Of a stretch of DNA of 64,000 nt, positions 56,769 through 64,000 are shown piece after piece; positions within the stretch are counted from its first letter, which is position 1; each line of letters starts with the position of its first letter. Under the pieces are notes generated by a model. That model did not search any database, was not told where the DNA came from, and saw only the letters and a program-made list of their open reading frames with translations. Both the position numbers and the translations under genes were made by a program. The stretch is taken from positions 1 to 64,000 of the forward strand of contig ONAR01000019.1 of assembly GCA_900315835.1 (NCBI GenBank). The letters are read 5' to 3'. The DNA is from an uncultured Prevotella sp. GTDB taxonomy: Bacteria; Bacteroidota; Bacteroidia; Bacteroidales; Bacteroidaceae.

Positions 56769-57770
56769 TTAGTCGGCAGAGAGGCTGAAGCGCTTGTAGG
56801 CAACGACCTTCAGGTCCTTGCTCTGCTTAGCGAGCCACTGAGCGACGCTCTCCTTAGCACCTTCGTCGCCGAACTGGAACTCCTGATCGACGAGGCAGCT
56901 CTCCTTGAAGAACTTAGCCATACGGCCCTTGGCGATGTTCTGAATCATCTGCTCCTTGAGGTTGGCAGCAGCGGTAGCCGACACTTCCTTGCGGATGGCG
57001 ATAGCCTTGTCGGCGTCCTCCTGAGTGAGCCAGCCCTTAGCCACGTTGGAAGCGATGTGATCGTCGCTGTCAACGAGGTTGGCGTTGATGCCGGCCTTCT
57101 TCAGAGCCACGTTGACCTGACGCTCTACCTGCTCCTCCTTGGTCTTCTCGATGGCGATGCGCAGTTCCTCGTCCTTCACTGACTGGGGAACGCTGGCCTC
57201 ATCGAGAGCCACAGGCTTCATAGCAGCCACCTGCATGGCCACCTTGTAGCCAGCCTCTTCGTTGGCCTCAGAGAGCTGAACCATCGTAGCCAGGGTGTGG
57301 CGGCGCATGTGGTCGTAGACAGAGATGTTGTCGCCCTCGAGCACATTGTAGCCGTCGAGCTCCATCTTCTCGCCCACCACGCCAGAACGGCGGGTCACAG
57401 CCTCAGCCACGGTCAGACCGTCGCTGATCTTCAGCTCCTTCACCTCGTCGAGGGTATGAGCCTTAGCGGCAATGGCAGCGTCGAGAATCTCCTGAGTCAG
57501 AGCGACATAGTCGGCGCCATTGGCCACGAAGTCGGTCTCGCACTTCAGGGCGATCATGGCAGCGAAGCCATTGACGTTCTTCACGAGTACGCAACCGTTG
57601 GATGTGGTGCGGTCGGAACGCTTGGCAGCGATAGCCAGACCACGCTCGCGAACGAGCTCCACAGCCTTATTGATATCACCATCAGCCTCGGCCAGGGCCT
57701 TTTTGCAGTCCTTCATGCCGGCGCCGGTCATGGCGCGCAGCTTCTTGATGTCTTCAATTGTAACAGCCAT
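56769..57770 (-). CDS. tsf: Translation elongation factor Ts
   Basis: Predicted 333 residues. The start MAVTIEDIKKLRAMTGAGMK and DCKKALAEADGDINKAVE give the conserved N-terminal domain; KCETDFVANGADYVAL marks the core. It recharges EF-Tu with GTP. It is longer than the E. coli protein (283), as usual in Bacteroidetes. It follows rpsB by 40 bases and precedes a terminator. Confidence 0.97.
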   Translation of the reverse strand: MAVTIEDIKKLRAMTGAGMKDCKKALAEADGDINKAVELVRERGLAIAAKRSDRTTSNGCVLVKNVNGFAAMIALKCETDFVANGADYVALTQEILDAAIAAKAHTLDEVKELKISDGLTVAEAVTRRSGVVGEKMELDGYNVLEGDNISVYDHMRRHTLATMVQLSEANEEAGYKVAMQVAAMKPVALDEASVPQSVKDEELRIAIEKTKEEQVERQVNVALKKAGINANLVDSDDHIASNVAKGWLTQEDADKAIAIRKEVSATAAANLKEQMIQNIAKGRMAKFFKESCLVDQEFQFGDEGAKESVAQWLAKQSKDLKVVAYKRFSLSAD

Positions 57771-57810
57771 AATTTGTTTTCCTTATGTTTTAATGGGTTA
57801 AAAACATGAA

Positions 57811-58653
57811 TTACTCAGCAGCGGGAGCGGCGTCCTCGGCGGGAGCAGCCTCAGCAGCGGGAGCCTCAGCAGGAGCTTCCTCGCGGCGTGCGCGGCGGCT
57901 GTGACGGCGGCCTTCAGCGGCCTCGTCCTGCTGCTCGGCAGCAGCCTTGTCGTCAGCCTTCTCAGCCTTGTGCTCCTCCAGACCCTCGGCGATGGCACCG
58001 CAGCAAGCATTGAGGATGACCTCGATGCTGTCCTTAGCGTCGTCGTTGGCTGGGATGACATAGTCAACGTTGCGGGGATCAGAGTTGGTATCAACGATAC
58101 CGAACACGGGGATGCCCAGACGGTTGGCCTCCTTCACGGCGATGTGCTCCTTCATCACGTCGATGACGAACAGGGCAGCCGGCAGACGGGTCAGGTCAGC
58201 GATAGAACCGAGGTTCTTCTCGAGCTTGGCGCGCTGGCGGTTAATCTGCAGCAGCTCACGCTTAGAGAGGTTAGAGAAGGTACCGTCGCTCATCATCTTG
58301 TCGATGTTGGCCATCTTCTTCACAGCCTTGCGGATGGTGGGGAAGTTGGTGAGCATGCCACCGGGCCAGCGCTCGATGACGTAAGGCATGTTGACGCTTG
58401 CAGCCTTCTCAGCCACAATGTCCTTGGCCTGCTTCTTCGTAGCAACGAAGAGGATCTTGCGGCCGCTCTTGGCGATAGCCTTCAGGGCGTCGGCAGCCTC
58501 GTCAATCTTGGCTACGGTCTTGTTGAGGTCGATGATATGAATGCCATTGCGCTCCATGAAGATGTAAGGAGCCATGGCGGGGTTCCACTTACGCTTCAGG
58601 TGGCCGAAGTGGCAACCTGCCTGAAGCAGTTGGTCGAATGATGTTCTTGACAT
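57811..58653 (-). CDS. rpsB: 30S ribosomal protein S2
   Basis: Predicted 280 residues: TSFDQLLQAGCHFGHLKRKW, FVATKKQAKDIV, RWPGGMLTNFPTIRKAVKKM, and GIPVFGIVDTNSDPRNVDYV. The last 45 residues are an Ala/Glu/Arg-rich extension (HSRRARREEAPAEAPAAEAA) beyond the core, common in this phylum. Third gene of the ribosomal operon. Confidence 0.97.
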   Translation of the reverse strand: MSRTSFDQLLQAGCHFGHLKRKWNPAMAPYIFMERNGIHIIDLNKTVAKIDEAADALKAIAKSGRKILFVATKKQAKDIVAEKAASVNMPYVIERWPGGMLTNFPTIRKAVKKMANIDKMMSDGTFSNLSKRELLQINRQRAKLEKNLGSIADLTRLPAALFVIDVMKEHIAVKEANRLGIPVFGIVDTNSDPRNVDYVIPANDDAKDSIEVILNACCGAIAEGLEEHKAEKADDKAAAEQQDEAAEGRRHSRRARREEAPAEAPAAEAAPAEDAAPAAE

Positions 58654-58752
58654 TGTCTTGATAAAATTTTAATGTGTTTACTTTCTGTTGAAATCAGCCG
58701 GCAGGTAGCCCAAAGGGATCCTGCCAGTTTAGATGCTAAACGCTTTAGGCCA

Positions 58753-59139
58753 TTAACGCTTACTGAACTGGAAGCGACGGCGAGCCTTGGGCTGACCCGG
58801 CTTCTTACGCTCAACGGCACGGCTGTCGCGGGTGAGGAAGCCGTGGTCCTTGAGGTTCTTCTTGTCTTCAGCGTTGATCTTCACCAGTGCGCGGGCAATG
58901 GCGAGGCGCAGAGCCTGGCTCTGGCCAGTGTAACCACCACCGTCGAGATTGGCCTTGATATCATATTTCTCAGCGACCTCGAGCAGCTCCAGGGGCTGCT
59001 TCACGACATAGCGGAGGATGGCAGAGGGGAAGTATTTCTCGATGTCTTCTTTATTGATAGTAATCTTACCGGTGCCCTCAGTGAGGTAAACGCGAGCCAC
59101 AGCGCTCTTGCGGCGACCGATTGCATTGATCATTTCCAT
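58753..59139 (-). CDS. rpsI: 30S ribosomal protein S9
   Basis: Predicted 128 residues ending in the basic tail KKPGQPKARRRFQFSKR that reaches the P-site tRNA. Core motifs are GRRKSAVARVYLTEGTGKI and GGGYTGQSQALRLAIARALV. It starts eight bases after rplM. Confidence 0.97.
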   Translation of the reverse strand: MEMINAIGRRKSAVARVYLTEGTGKITINKEDIEKYFPSAILRYVVKQPLELLEVAEKYDIKANLDGGGYTGQSQALRLAIARALVKINAEDKKNLKDHGFLTRDSRAVERKKPGQPKARRRFQFSKR

Positions 59140-59147
59140 CTTTATGC

Positions 59148-59609
59148 TTATTTATACTGGTTAATATCGATGTTCTTTGGCTTCTGAGCGTCCTTGTCGT
59201 GCTCAGCACCCTCGAAGATATAGACATTGTCCATCAGCGAGCGGCCGAGGGGACCCTTGGGCAGCATGCCCTTGATGGCGTGGCGCAGCATCTTGTCGAT
59301 ACCGCCACGGCGCGTGCGGAGGTCAGCAGGCGTGTTGAAACGCTGGCCACCGGGGTAACCAGTATAACGGGTGTAAATCTTGTCAGTCTCCTTCTTACCG
59401 GAGAAACGCACCTTGGCTGCGTTGACGATAATCACGTTGTCACCACAGTCCACATGGGGCGTGTAATTAGGTTTGTACTTTCCGCGGAGCAGCTTTGCTA
59501 CCTTGGAGCAGAGGCGACCAACAATCTGGTCGGTGGCGTCGACAACGACCCACTCCTTCTTTGCTGTTTCCTTGTTGGCGGAAATAGTCTTGTAACTTAA
59601 AGTGTTCAT
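59148..59609 (-). CDS. rplM: 50S ribosomal protein L13
   Basis: Predicted 153 residues. The start at 59609 (MNTLSYKTISANKETAKKEW) is the normal family start; an open frame of 41 codons upstream covers the structured leader and is rejected. VVDATDQIVGRLCSKVAKLL, KPNYTPHVDCGDNVIIVNA and LPKGPLGRSLMDNVYIFEGA identify L13. First gene of the operon. Confidence 0.97.
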   Translation of the reverse strand: MNTLSYKTISANKETAKKEWVVVDATDQIVGRLCSKVAKLLRGKYKPNYTPHVDCGDNVIIVNAAKVRFSGKKETDKIYTRYTGYPGGQRFNTPADLRTRRGGIDKMLRHAIKGMLPKGPLGRSLMDNVYIFEGAEHDKDAQKPKNIDINQYK

Positions 59610-59803
59610 TTTTTGATTAAATGATAAATTAAATAATATGTTACGGGATGAGCAGGGGCCTCGCGGTGCCTCCAGTCTAAAAGAGACCATCCACAGCTTT
59701 AACCCTGAGCGCCGCCACGATTCACTAACCATGAGGTTCGGCCATGAGCCTCACTATTAACACGAAGCGACTGCAAAGGCTCTAAGATGCGCCTTCACAA
59801 TCC
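59610..59803 (-). promoter_or_regulatory. Structured leader of the rplM operon
   Basis: About 194 nt of transcribed leader lies between a promoter element (TACCTTTG, minus, 59810-59817) and the rplM start. On the minus strand it has GAGG...CCTC and GTGAGGCTCATGG/CCTCATGG pairings and a second hairpin near GAGGCACC...GGCCCCTG. Ribosomal protein operons often carry such leaders for feedback by their own product; L13 leaders have been described in Bacteroidia, but I cannot verify the consensus here. Confidence 0.55.
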
Positions 59804-59809
59804 GGGGTG

Positions 59810-59817
59810 CAAAGGTA
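59810..59817 (-). promoter_or_regulatory. Putative rplM operon -7 promoter element
   Basis: TACCTTTG on the minus strand matches TAnnTTTG and sits about 200 bases before rplM. Confidence 0.6.
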
Positions 59818-59880
59818 CAACTATTATTTAATAATGTGATTGCCGAAGATAGGCAAAACAAAAGATTTATGATTATTTAA

Positions 59881-60777
59881 CTACTTCACCCTCCGCACGG
59901 CATCAATCATGCTCACCAAACCGTCGCTGTATTTGCTCACCACCTTGCGGCAGAACATCTTGTCGACTACCTTCAGCTCAGCGAAATCGACCTCAGTGAG
60001 AATCTTCGCCGTCTTACCATCGATATAGGTCAGCTGGTTCAGCGCGTCGGTACCGGGATAGCGGCCCTTGACCAAGTCGCAGCGTGAGGCCAGGTCGGAG
60101 TTGAACGCCACTGTCGGCACGAAGGTCTCTACCGGACGGTAGCTCGTGCGGAAATAATTGACAAAGCGCTTGTTCTCATCCCACATCTTCACCACCAGCT
60201 CGGCCAAGTCGGGTGTGATGGCCCACGATGACGAACCTTTATATAAGGTGTAGGTCTTCTCGGGGCAGTGGATACGCAGCGTCTTGTGGATGTGCAGACC
60301 ATTGATCAGACGCCGCAGGCTGATGCGCATCTGACCCTTTGCCGAGAACGTACGCCAGGGCTTACCGCTCAGCGGCTGAAGGTCGGTATAGGGATAGGCG
60401 GCGCGCCCCTGACCCGGCATGGCGACACCGGTCAGGAACTCATGTCCGTCGGCCTTGTTGAAGCATTTGACGATGCGGTCGTTCGACCACAGCGGATAAT
60501 CCTGACCGCTGAGGAACACCATATAGTCGGCACCGTCGGTCAAGGCGGCACGCAACAGCTCGACCTGCGCCTCCACCTCACGGATGCTGCCGTCGACGAC
60601 ATTCACCCGATGACTGATGAAGTTGACGTTCTCGCGGAAGAGACTGCGCTTGAAATGGAGCAGACTGCGCTTGCTGTCGACAAGTACATAATAGGTGGCG
60701 TCCTCTGGCAGACTATTGATGAGACTGGTCAGATGGCGTGCATCCTTACCGGTGGAAATGAGAAAAGCGAGTTTCAT
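59881..60777 (-). CDS. Glycosyltransferase family 14 (core-2/I-branching-like)
   Basis: Predicted 298 residues. LAFLISTGKDARHLTSLINS, YYVLVDSKRSLLHFK, FLSGQDYPLWSNDRIVKCF and YKGSSSWAITPDLAELVV follow the GT14 pattern of beta-1,6-N-acetylglucosaminyl transferases. In bacteria these act on surface glycans. A good promoter lies upstream at 60809-60839. The sugar specificity is not known. Confidence 0.9.
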   Translation of the reverse strand: MKLAFLISTGKDARHLTSLINSLPEDATYYVLVDSKRSLLHFKRSLFRENVNFISHRVNVVDGSIREVEAQVELLRAALTDGADYMVFLSGQDYPLWSNDRIVKCFNKADGHEFLTGVAMPGQGRAAYPYTDLQPLSGKPWRTFSAKGQMRISLRRLINGLHIHKTLRIHCPEKTYTLYKGSSSWAITPDLAELVVKMWDENKRFVNYFRTSYRPVETFVPTVAFNSDLASRCDLVKGRYPGTDALNQLTYIDGKTAKILTEVDFAELKVVDKMFCRKVVSKYSDGLVSMIDAVRRVK

Positions 60778-60808
60778 AAGCCGACATTGTCTTAAAAGTT
60801 TCTTATTG

Positions 60809-60839
60809 CAAAGCTACAATATTTTTCTCAACCCGCCAA
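60809..60839 (-). promoter_or_regulatory. Promoter of the GT14 gene
   Basis: On the minus strand TTG (60837-60839), a 20-base spacer, then TAGCTTTG (60809-60816), about 32 bases before the start. Confidence 0.65.
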
Positions 60840-61033
60840 CGATTTGCCCGCTTTTTTCTACAATGGTAACACCCCGCGAACATATCTGAAAATATCCGAT
60901 GAGCCGTCATATAACTGATAAGGTCATCAGCAATGTATTCACTGTCAAAGGTATGCAGAGGGTCGTAGCCCTTGATGATATAGCCGGGTGGCACCTTTCT
61001 GCGCATCAATACGATTATCCAGAGGCAAGCGCA

Positions 61034-62173
61034 TCATCCTCTCGACAACCAAATGCCAAAGAAGCGGTCATACACTTCGTAGACGTCGTTTTGGTCGAGA
61101 ACGAGTTCCTTGTCAACAAGCGACTTAATGGATGAGCGCACCGTACTCGCAGCACCCAAGTTGTATTTCATCAGGAAGTTCTTACCAAGCACTTCCTTCA
61201 CCGAACCTTCACAGGCAATAGCCCGCAGCAAGCGGCCTTGGAATGGCGTGATAAGGCGCATGAACGTTTGATAAGTGGCTTCATTCTCCTGCGTGATAAT
61301 CTGGATAGTCTGACTGATAATTTCAGGAGTAATTACTGGCCAATGATCTTCATAGAGCCGGTTGAGGACCATCTGCACATACCAGGTGTGGCCATGAAGC
61401 AGAGAATAGATTGTGTGGAAACAATCTTCCGTCAGCTGTTGGGCATGCGCCTTGAATTTGTTCTCGGCAAAGGTATAATAAGCGTTTTCTGTAATCTCCT
61501 TCAACGGCATCATTTGGGTGCTTTGGAAGAAAGGCCGCGCTACCGAAGCAAACATTTCTTCCAGTAGATGACGCTGACTGCCGGAGAAGATAAAGTGAAC
61601 AGAAGCCAAGCGCTGAACGTATGACCTTAGAAGTGCCTCAATATTTTTCTCACCATAGTTTTCTATCGACTGGAACTCATCGAAGGCAATGTAGCACTGG
61701 CGGCCCGACTGCTCCATGTATTGGAAGATTTCGGCCAACGAGTGCTCCGCCATCTGCGGCTGCAAATCAACTGAGAACGTGGGCTCTCCGCTCATTGGAT
61801 CCAAAGAGAGCGTTGGTCGAAGAGACTTAAAGAAAGCGGCAACAGTCTTCACCACCTTCGTCTCACGGGTATCGAGCGTTCCGAGAACGACATTGGCTAA
61901 TTGTTTCACCAACGAAGCGAGAGAATCGGTCTGATAGAGGTCGACGTAATAGCACGAAACATGCTCATCATTGCGCTCCATCAGATGGAAAGCATGATGA
62001 ATGAGTCCCGTTTTACCCATACGGCGGGGACTGATGAGCGTGACATTGCGGCCATTGCGCAAGGCCGACGTAAGCCTGCGGGTTTCTTCTTCCCTATCGC
62101 AGAAATATTCTGGCGAGATGTAACCGGTCAGAAGAAAGGGATTGGTTGGTTGCTGCTTCATTGCTGTCGTCAT
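61034..62173 (-). CDS. AAA ATPase (archaeal-type/STAND-like P-loop ATPase)
   Basis: Predicted 379 residues. NPFLLTGYISPEYFCDREEE is the family start; Walker A is LISPRRMGKTGLIHHAFH, Walker B CYIAFDEFQSIENYG, and sensor IFSGSQRHLLEEMF. A C-terminal winged-helix-like region ends the protein (AASTVRSSIKSLVDKELVLD). Large families of these solo ATPases occur in Bacteroidales; their role is unknown. Starts at 62173 or 62161 are both possible. It has a strong promoter upstream. Confidence 0.88.
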   Translation of the reverse strand: MTTAMKQQPTNPFLLTGYISPEYFCDREEETRRLTSALRNGRNVTLISPRRMGKTGLIHHAFHLMERNDEHVSCYYVDLYQTDSLASLVKQLANVVLGTLDTRETKVVKTVAAFFKSLRPTLSLDPMSGEPTFSVDLQPQMAEHSLAEIFQYMEQSGRQCYIAFDEFQSIENYGEKNIEALLRSYVQRLASVHFIFSGSQRHLLEEMFASVARPFFQSTQMMPLKEITENAYYTFAENKFKAHAQQLTEDCFHTIYSLLHGHTWYVQMVLNRLYEDHWPVITPEIISQTIQIITQENEATYQTFMRLITPFQGRLLRAIACEGSVKEVLGKNFLMKYNLGAASTVRSSIKSLVDKELVLDQNDVYEVYDRFFGIWLSRG

Positions 62174-62243
62174 TAATAACATGCGGTTCGCTATACGGCG
62201 CCATCGTGCATTGCGAAAAGTTCGTTACGAAAAGTTCGCAATG

Positions 62244-62274
62244 CAAAGATAAGGCTATTTAGCGATATGGCAAA
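62244..62274 (-). promoter_or_regulatory. Promoter of the AAA ATPase gene
   Basis: On the minus strand TTTG (62271-62274), a 19-base spacer, then TATCTTTG (62244-62251): an exact match to the Bacteroidetes consensus. Confidence 0.75.
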
Positions 62275-62305
62275 GCATGGAACAACATTTTTCTTGTCGC
62301 CCGCC

Positions 62306-62447
62306 GCTATACCATCGCGATAGCTATGGTATGACGTTGCGATAGCTATGGTATCGCACCGCGATAGCTATGGTATCGCACCGCGATAGCTATGGTATCG
62401 CACTGCGATAGCTATGGTATCGCGACTCGATAGCTATGGTATCGCGG
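62306..62447. repeat. 22-bp satellite, second array
   Basis: About six units of GCGATAGCTATGGTATCGC plus three variable bases, the same unit as at 29528-29702. It fills the gap between the flippase stop and the ATPase promoter, at the end of the flippase transcript. Confidence 0.9.
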
Positions 62448-62483
62448 AATACGCTTAAACTTGTTTCAGGCTCTCTTGGTTGC

Positions 62484-63935
62484 TTAATGCTTCTTCCTTA
62501 ATTTCTGTAATATGTAATTCTGGCATTCACTGAGGATCTCTGCTCCAGCAATGCGCATCACGGCATAATAGAGTGAAGCCGCCATTATTATTCTTGTTCC
62601 CATCAGCAGCCATTTGTTGGTTATCGGGGCTGTTACGAAATGAGTGGCAGTCATCACGGCCAGTGCTGTCAACGCGAAAGGCAGAACGTCCCTGAGGAAT
62701 AGAAGCACATTATAACCTGTCAGCTTCCATACTATACCCTGCCATACAAACAGCCACAGGATGTTGATGACGGTGTAGGCTACCACCATAGTGCTGATGC
62801 CCATTTCCCAAATCAGAACGAGGGTGATGATTTGTACAACTCCCAGTCCGAAAGTGCAGGCCAGGTATAAGTCGGAGCGTCCCTTGCTGAGCACCATATT
62901 CGACAAGAGCGTGAACAGTGGCATTGTGGCTCCTGCAAGACAGAGAATCTGTATGTAGCCTGCAGCGACAATCCATTTCTGGCCTATAGCAAGCACAATG
63001 AATTCCTTGGCTATGAGGCCAAAGCCCAGCAGCATGGGAAACGACAGAAACGAGGCGAATCTTACGAGCTTACGCATGGCTTCCACCTGATGAACGCTGT
63101 CTTCCCGAAGAGCGACGAAGACGGGTTGGGCAACCTGGTTTACCATACCCTGAATCAGATAGAACAACTTAGAATCCCATGTATAGGCCTGGTTATAGTC
63201 GCCGGTGTCCTTGTCTGAATAGCGATGGCCGAGCAGCAGATTGAGTATGTTGTTGTTGATGTTTGTGGTGATGTTTGACACCAGAATCTTGCATGAGAAC
63301 TTGAACATTCTCTTAACCGGCTTGAATGTAATGTTTCTCGTTGTCGGTCTCCAACTGGAGTAATGCCATGCCATCAGCGTGTTGACCAACACGAATACCA
63401 GTCCCTGCGTAGCCAGTGACCAGTAGGCCAGTCCGCACAGAGCACATATCAGTCCTACGGTACTTGACATGATGACGGCAGTCATTCCACCCTTGGCCTG
63501 CTGCTTTACCTTGAGATTCTTGAAGAGCCATGCGTTCTGCGCTGTTCCGAACGAAGCTATCACTATACTCAGGAAAGCATAGCGGCAGAGCCAAATCAGT
63601 TTGTCGTTATGATTGAACTGGGCTATAAGAGGTGCACAGAAAAAGAGTATCAAATAGGAAGAGACTCCCACGATGACATTAAACCAGAATACAGAGTTGA
63701 AGTCTTCGTCTTTAGGATGGCTCAGATTGGCCAGCGCAGTAGGGAAGCCACTGTTCTGCAGAGTGGTGGCTACAAGTGAGAAGACGCTGATCATAGCCAT
63801 CATACCGTAATCGGCCTGTGCCAGCTTCCTCGCCAGAATAATGCCGAAAATCAGTCCGATGGCCTGCTGTACACCGTTGTTCAGCCCTCCCCAGAACAAT
63901 CCTTTTGCAGTCTTCTCCTTTAGTGTCTCACCCAT
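62484..63935 (-). CDS. Polysaccharide flippase (MOP/Wzx family)
   Basis: Predicted 483 residues, almost wholly hydrophobic with about 14 helices. The start at 63935 (MGETLKEKTAKGLFWGGLNN) precedes the family motif GVQQAIGLIFGIILARKLAQ, then DYGMMAMISVFSLVATTLQN. It probably moves lipid-linked glycan repeat units across the inner membrane. A TACTTTTG element (63944-63951, minus) lies nine bases before the start, so the leader is very short. It opens a surface-glycan locus that may continue outside the window. Confidence 0.9.
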   Translation of the reverse strand: MGETLKEKTAKGLFWGGLNNGVQQAIGLIFGIILARKLAQADYGMMAMISVFSLVATTLQNSGFPTALANLSHPKDEDFNSVFWFNVIVGVSSYLILFFCAPLIAQFNHNDKLIWLCRYAFLSIVIASFGTAQNAWLFKNLKVKQQAKGGMTAVIMSSTVGLICALCGLAYWSLATQGLVFVLVNTLMAWHYSSWRPTTRNITFKPVKRMFKFSCKILVSNITTNINNNILNLLLGHRYSDKDTGDYNQAYTWDSKLFYLIQGMVNQVAQPVFVALREDSVHQVEAMRKLVRFASFLSFPMLLGFGLIAKEFIVLAIGQKWIVAAGYIQILCLAGATMPLFTLLSNMVLSKGRSDLYLACTFGLGVVQIITLVLIWEMGISTMVVAYTVINILWLFVWQGIVWKLTGYNVLLFLRDVLPFALTALAVMTATHFVTAPITNKWLLMGTRIIMAASLYYAVMRIAGAEILSECQNYILQKLRKKH

Positions 63936-63943
63936 AGATTGTG

Positions 63944-63991
63944 CAAAAGTAATGATTTGTGGCAAGATTTCCAAAAAAAAAGGTAATTTTG
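63944..63991. promoter_or_regulatory. Divergent promoter elements at the window edge
   Basis: TACTTTTG on the minus strand (63944-63951) serves the flippase. TAATTTTG on the plus strand (63984-63991) suggests a divergent gene starting beyond the window. Confidence 0.55.
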
Positions 63992-64000
63992 CACTAACGT

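Noticed and set aside
59610..59732. Upstream extension of L13 (41 codons)
   Set aside because: Not found in L13 proteins; lies in the structured leader.
60803..61009. Open frame of 68 codons on the minus strand upstream of the GT14 gene
   Set aside because: No recognised domain, and its end overlaps the good GT14 promoter at 60809-60839. A decayed gene remnant is possible but not supported.

Overview
The window reads as a chromosomal segment of a Prevotella/Segatella-like member of the Bacteroidales. The evidence is a SusCDEF starch-uptake operon, type IX secretion genes porU and porV, promoters of the Bacteroidetes type (TAnnTTTG close to gene starts, few Shine-Dalgarno sequences), and L13-S9-S2-EF-Ts gene order. 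No rRNA, tRNA, transposase, phage structural gene or CRISPR array was seen. The assignment rests on gene content and recalled family knowledge only.

Layout. (1) 0.3-9.6 kb, minus strand: four starch enzymes, malQ (GH77), GH97 alpha-glucosidase, type I pullulanase and neopullulanase. (2) 9.9-11.6 kb: a split chromate-type transporter and a truncated four-helix-bundle gene in repeats. (3) 11.9-15.9 kb: purL, carrying an in-frame repeat insertion. (4) 16.3-19.5 kb: an MFS sugar transporter, a four-helix-bundle gene in heptamer repeats, and a LacI regulator. (5) 20.4-28.9 kb: OmpA-like protein, SusF-, SusE-, SusD- and SusC-like proteins, read from susC downward. (6) 30-32 kb, plus strand: secreted alpha-amylase. 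(7) 32.1-37.6 kb: a MacAB-like export operon led by a thioredoxin-TonB fusion. (8) 37.6-45.2 kb: ABC exporter, NAD kinase, DJ-1 protein, ispD, recG, M23/LysM peptidase. (9) 45.4-47.4 kb: two glycosyltransferases. (10) 47.5-48.5 kb: a candidate small RNA and an ORF6N gene. (11) 48.5-56.6 kb: ispF, porV, porU, an FAH-family protein, a subtilase. (12) 56.8-59.8 kb: tsf, rpsB, rpsI, rplM with a structured leader. (13) 59.9-63.9 kb: GT14 glycosyltransferase, AAA ATPase, polysaccharide flippase.

How the genes fit together. Surface SusCDEF binds and imports starch oligosaccharides. The amylase and pullulanase cut starch outside or at the surface. Neopullulanase and the GH97 enzyme act in the periplasm. 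The MFS carrier moves maltose-like sugars inward, and MalQ works in the cytoplasm. A palindromic TGCAA-N4-TTGCA-like LacI operator and a TTGAT-N4-RTCAW box occur together upstream of malQ, lacI, susC and the amylase gene, which suggests one regulon with a local repressor and a global CRP/FNR-type regulator.

The most unusual property is the density and variety of short tandem and dispersed repeats. They fill most intergenic spaces, and several have entered reading frames: purL, the signal peptide of the GH97 enzyme, the N-terminus of a chromate transporter, the C-terminus of the pullulanase, and the start of a truncated four-helix-bundle gene.
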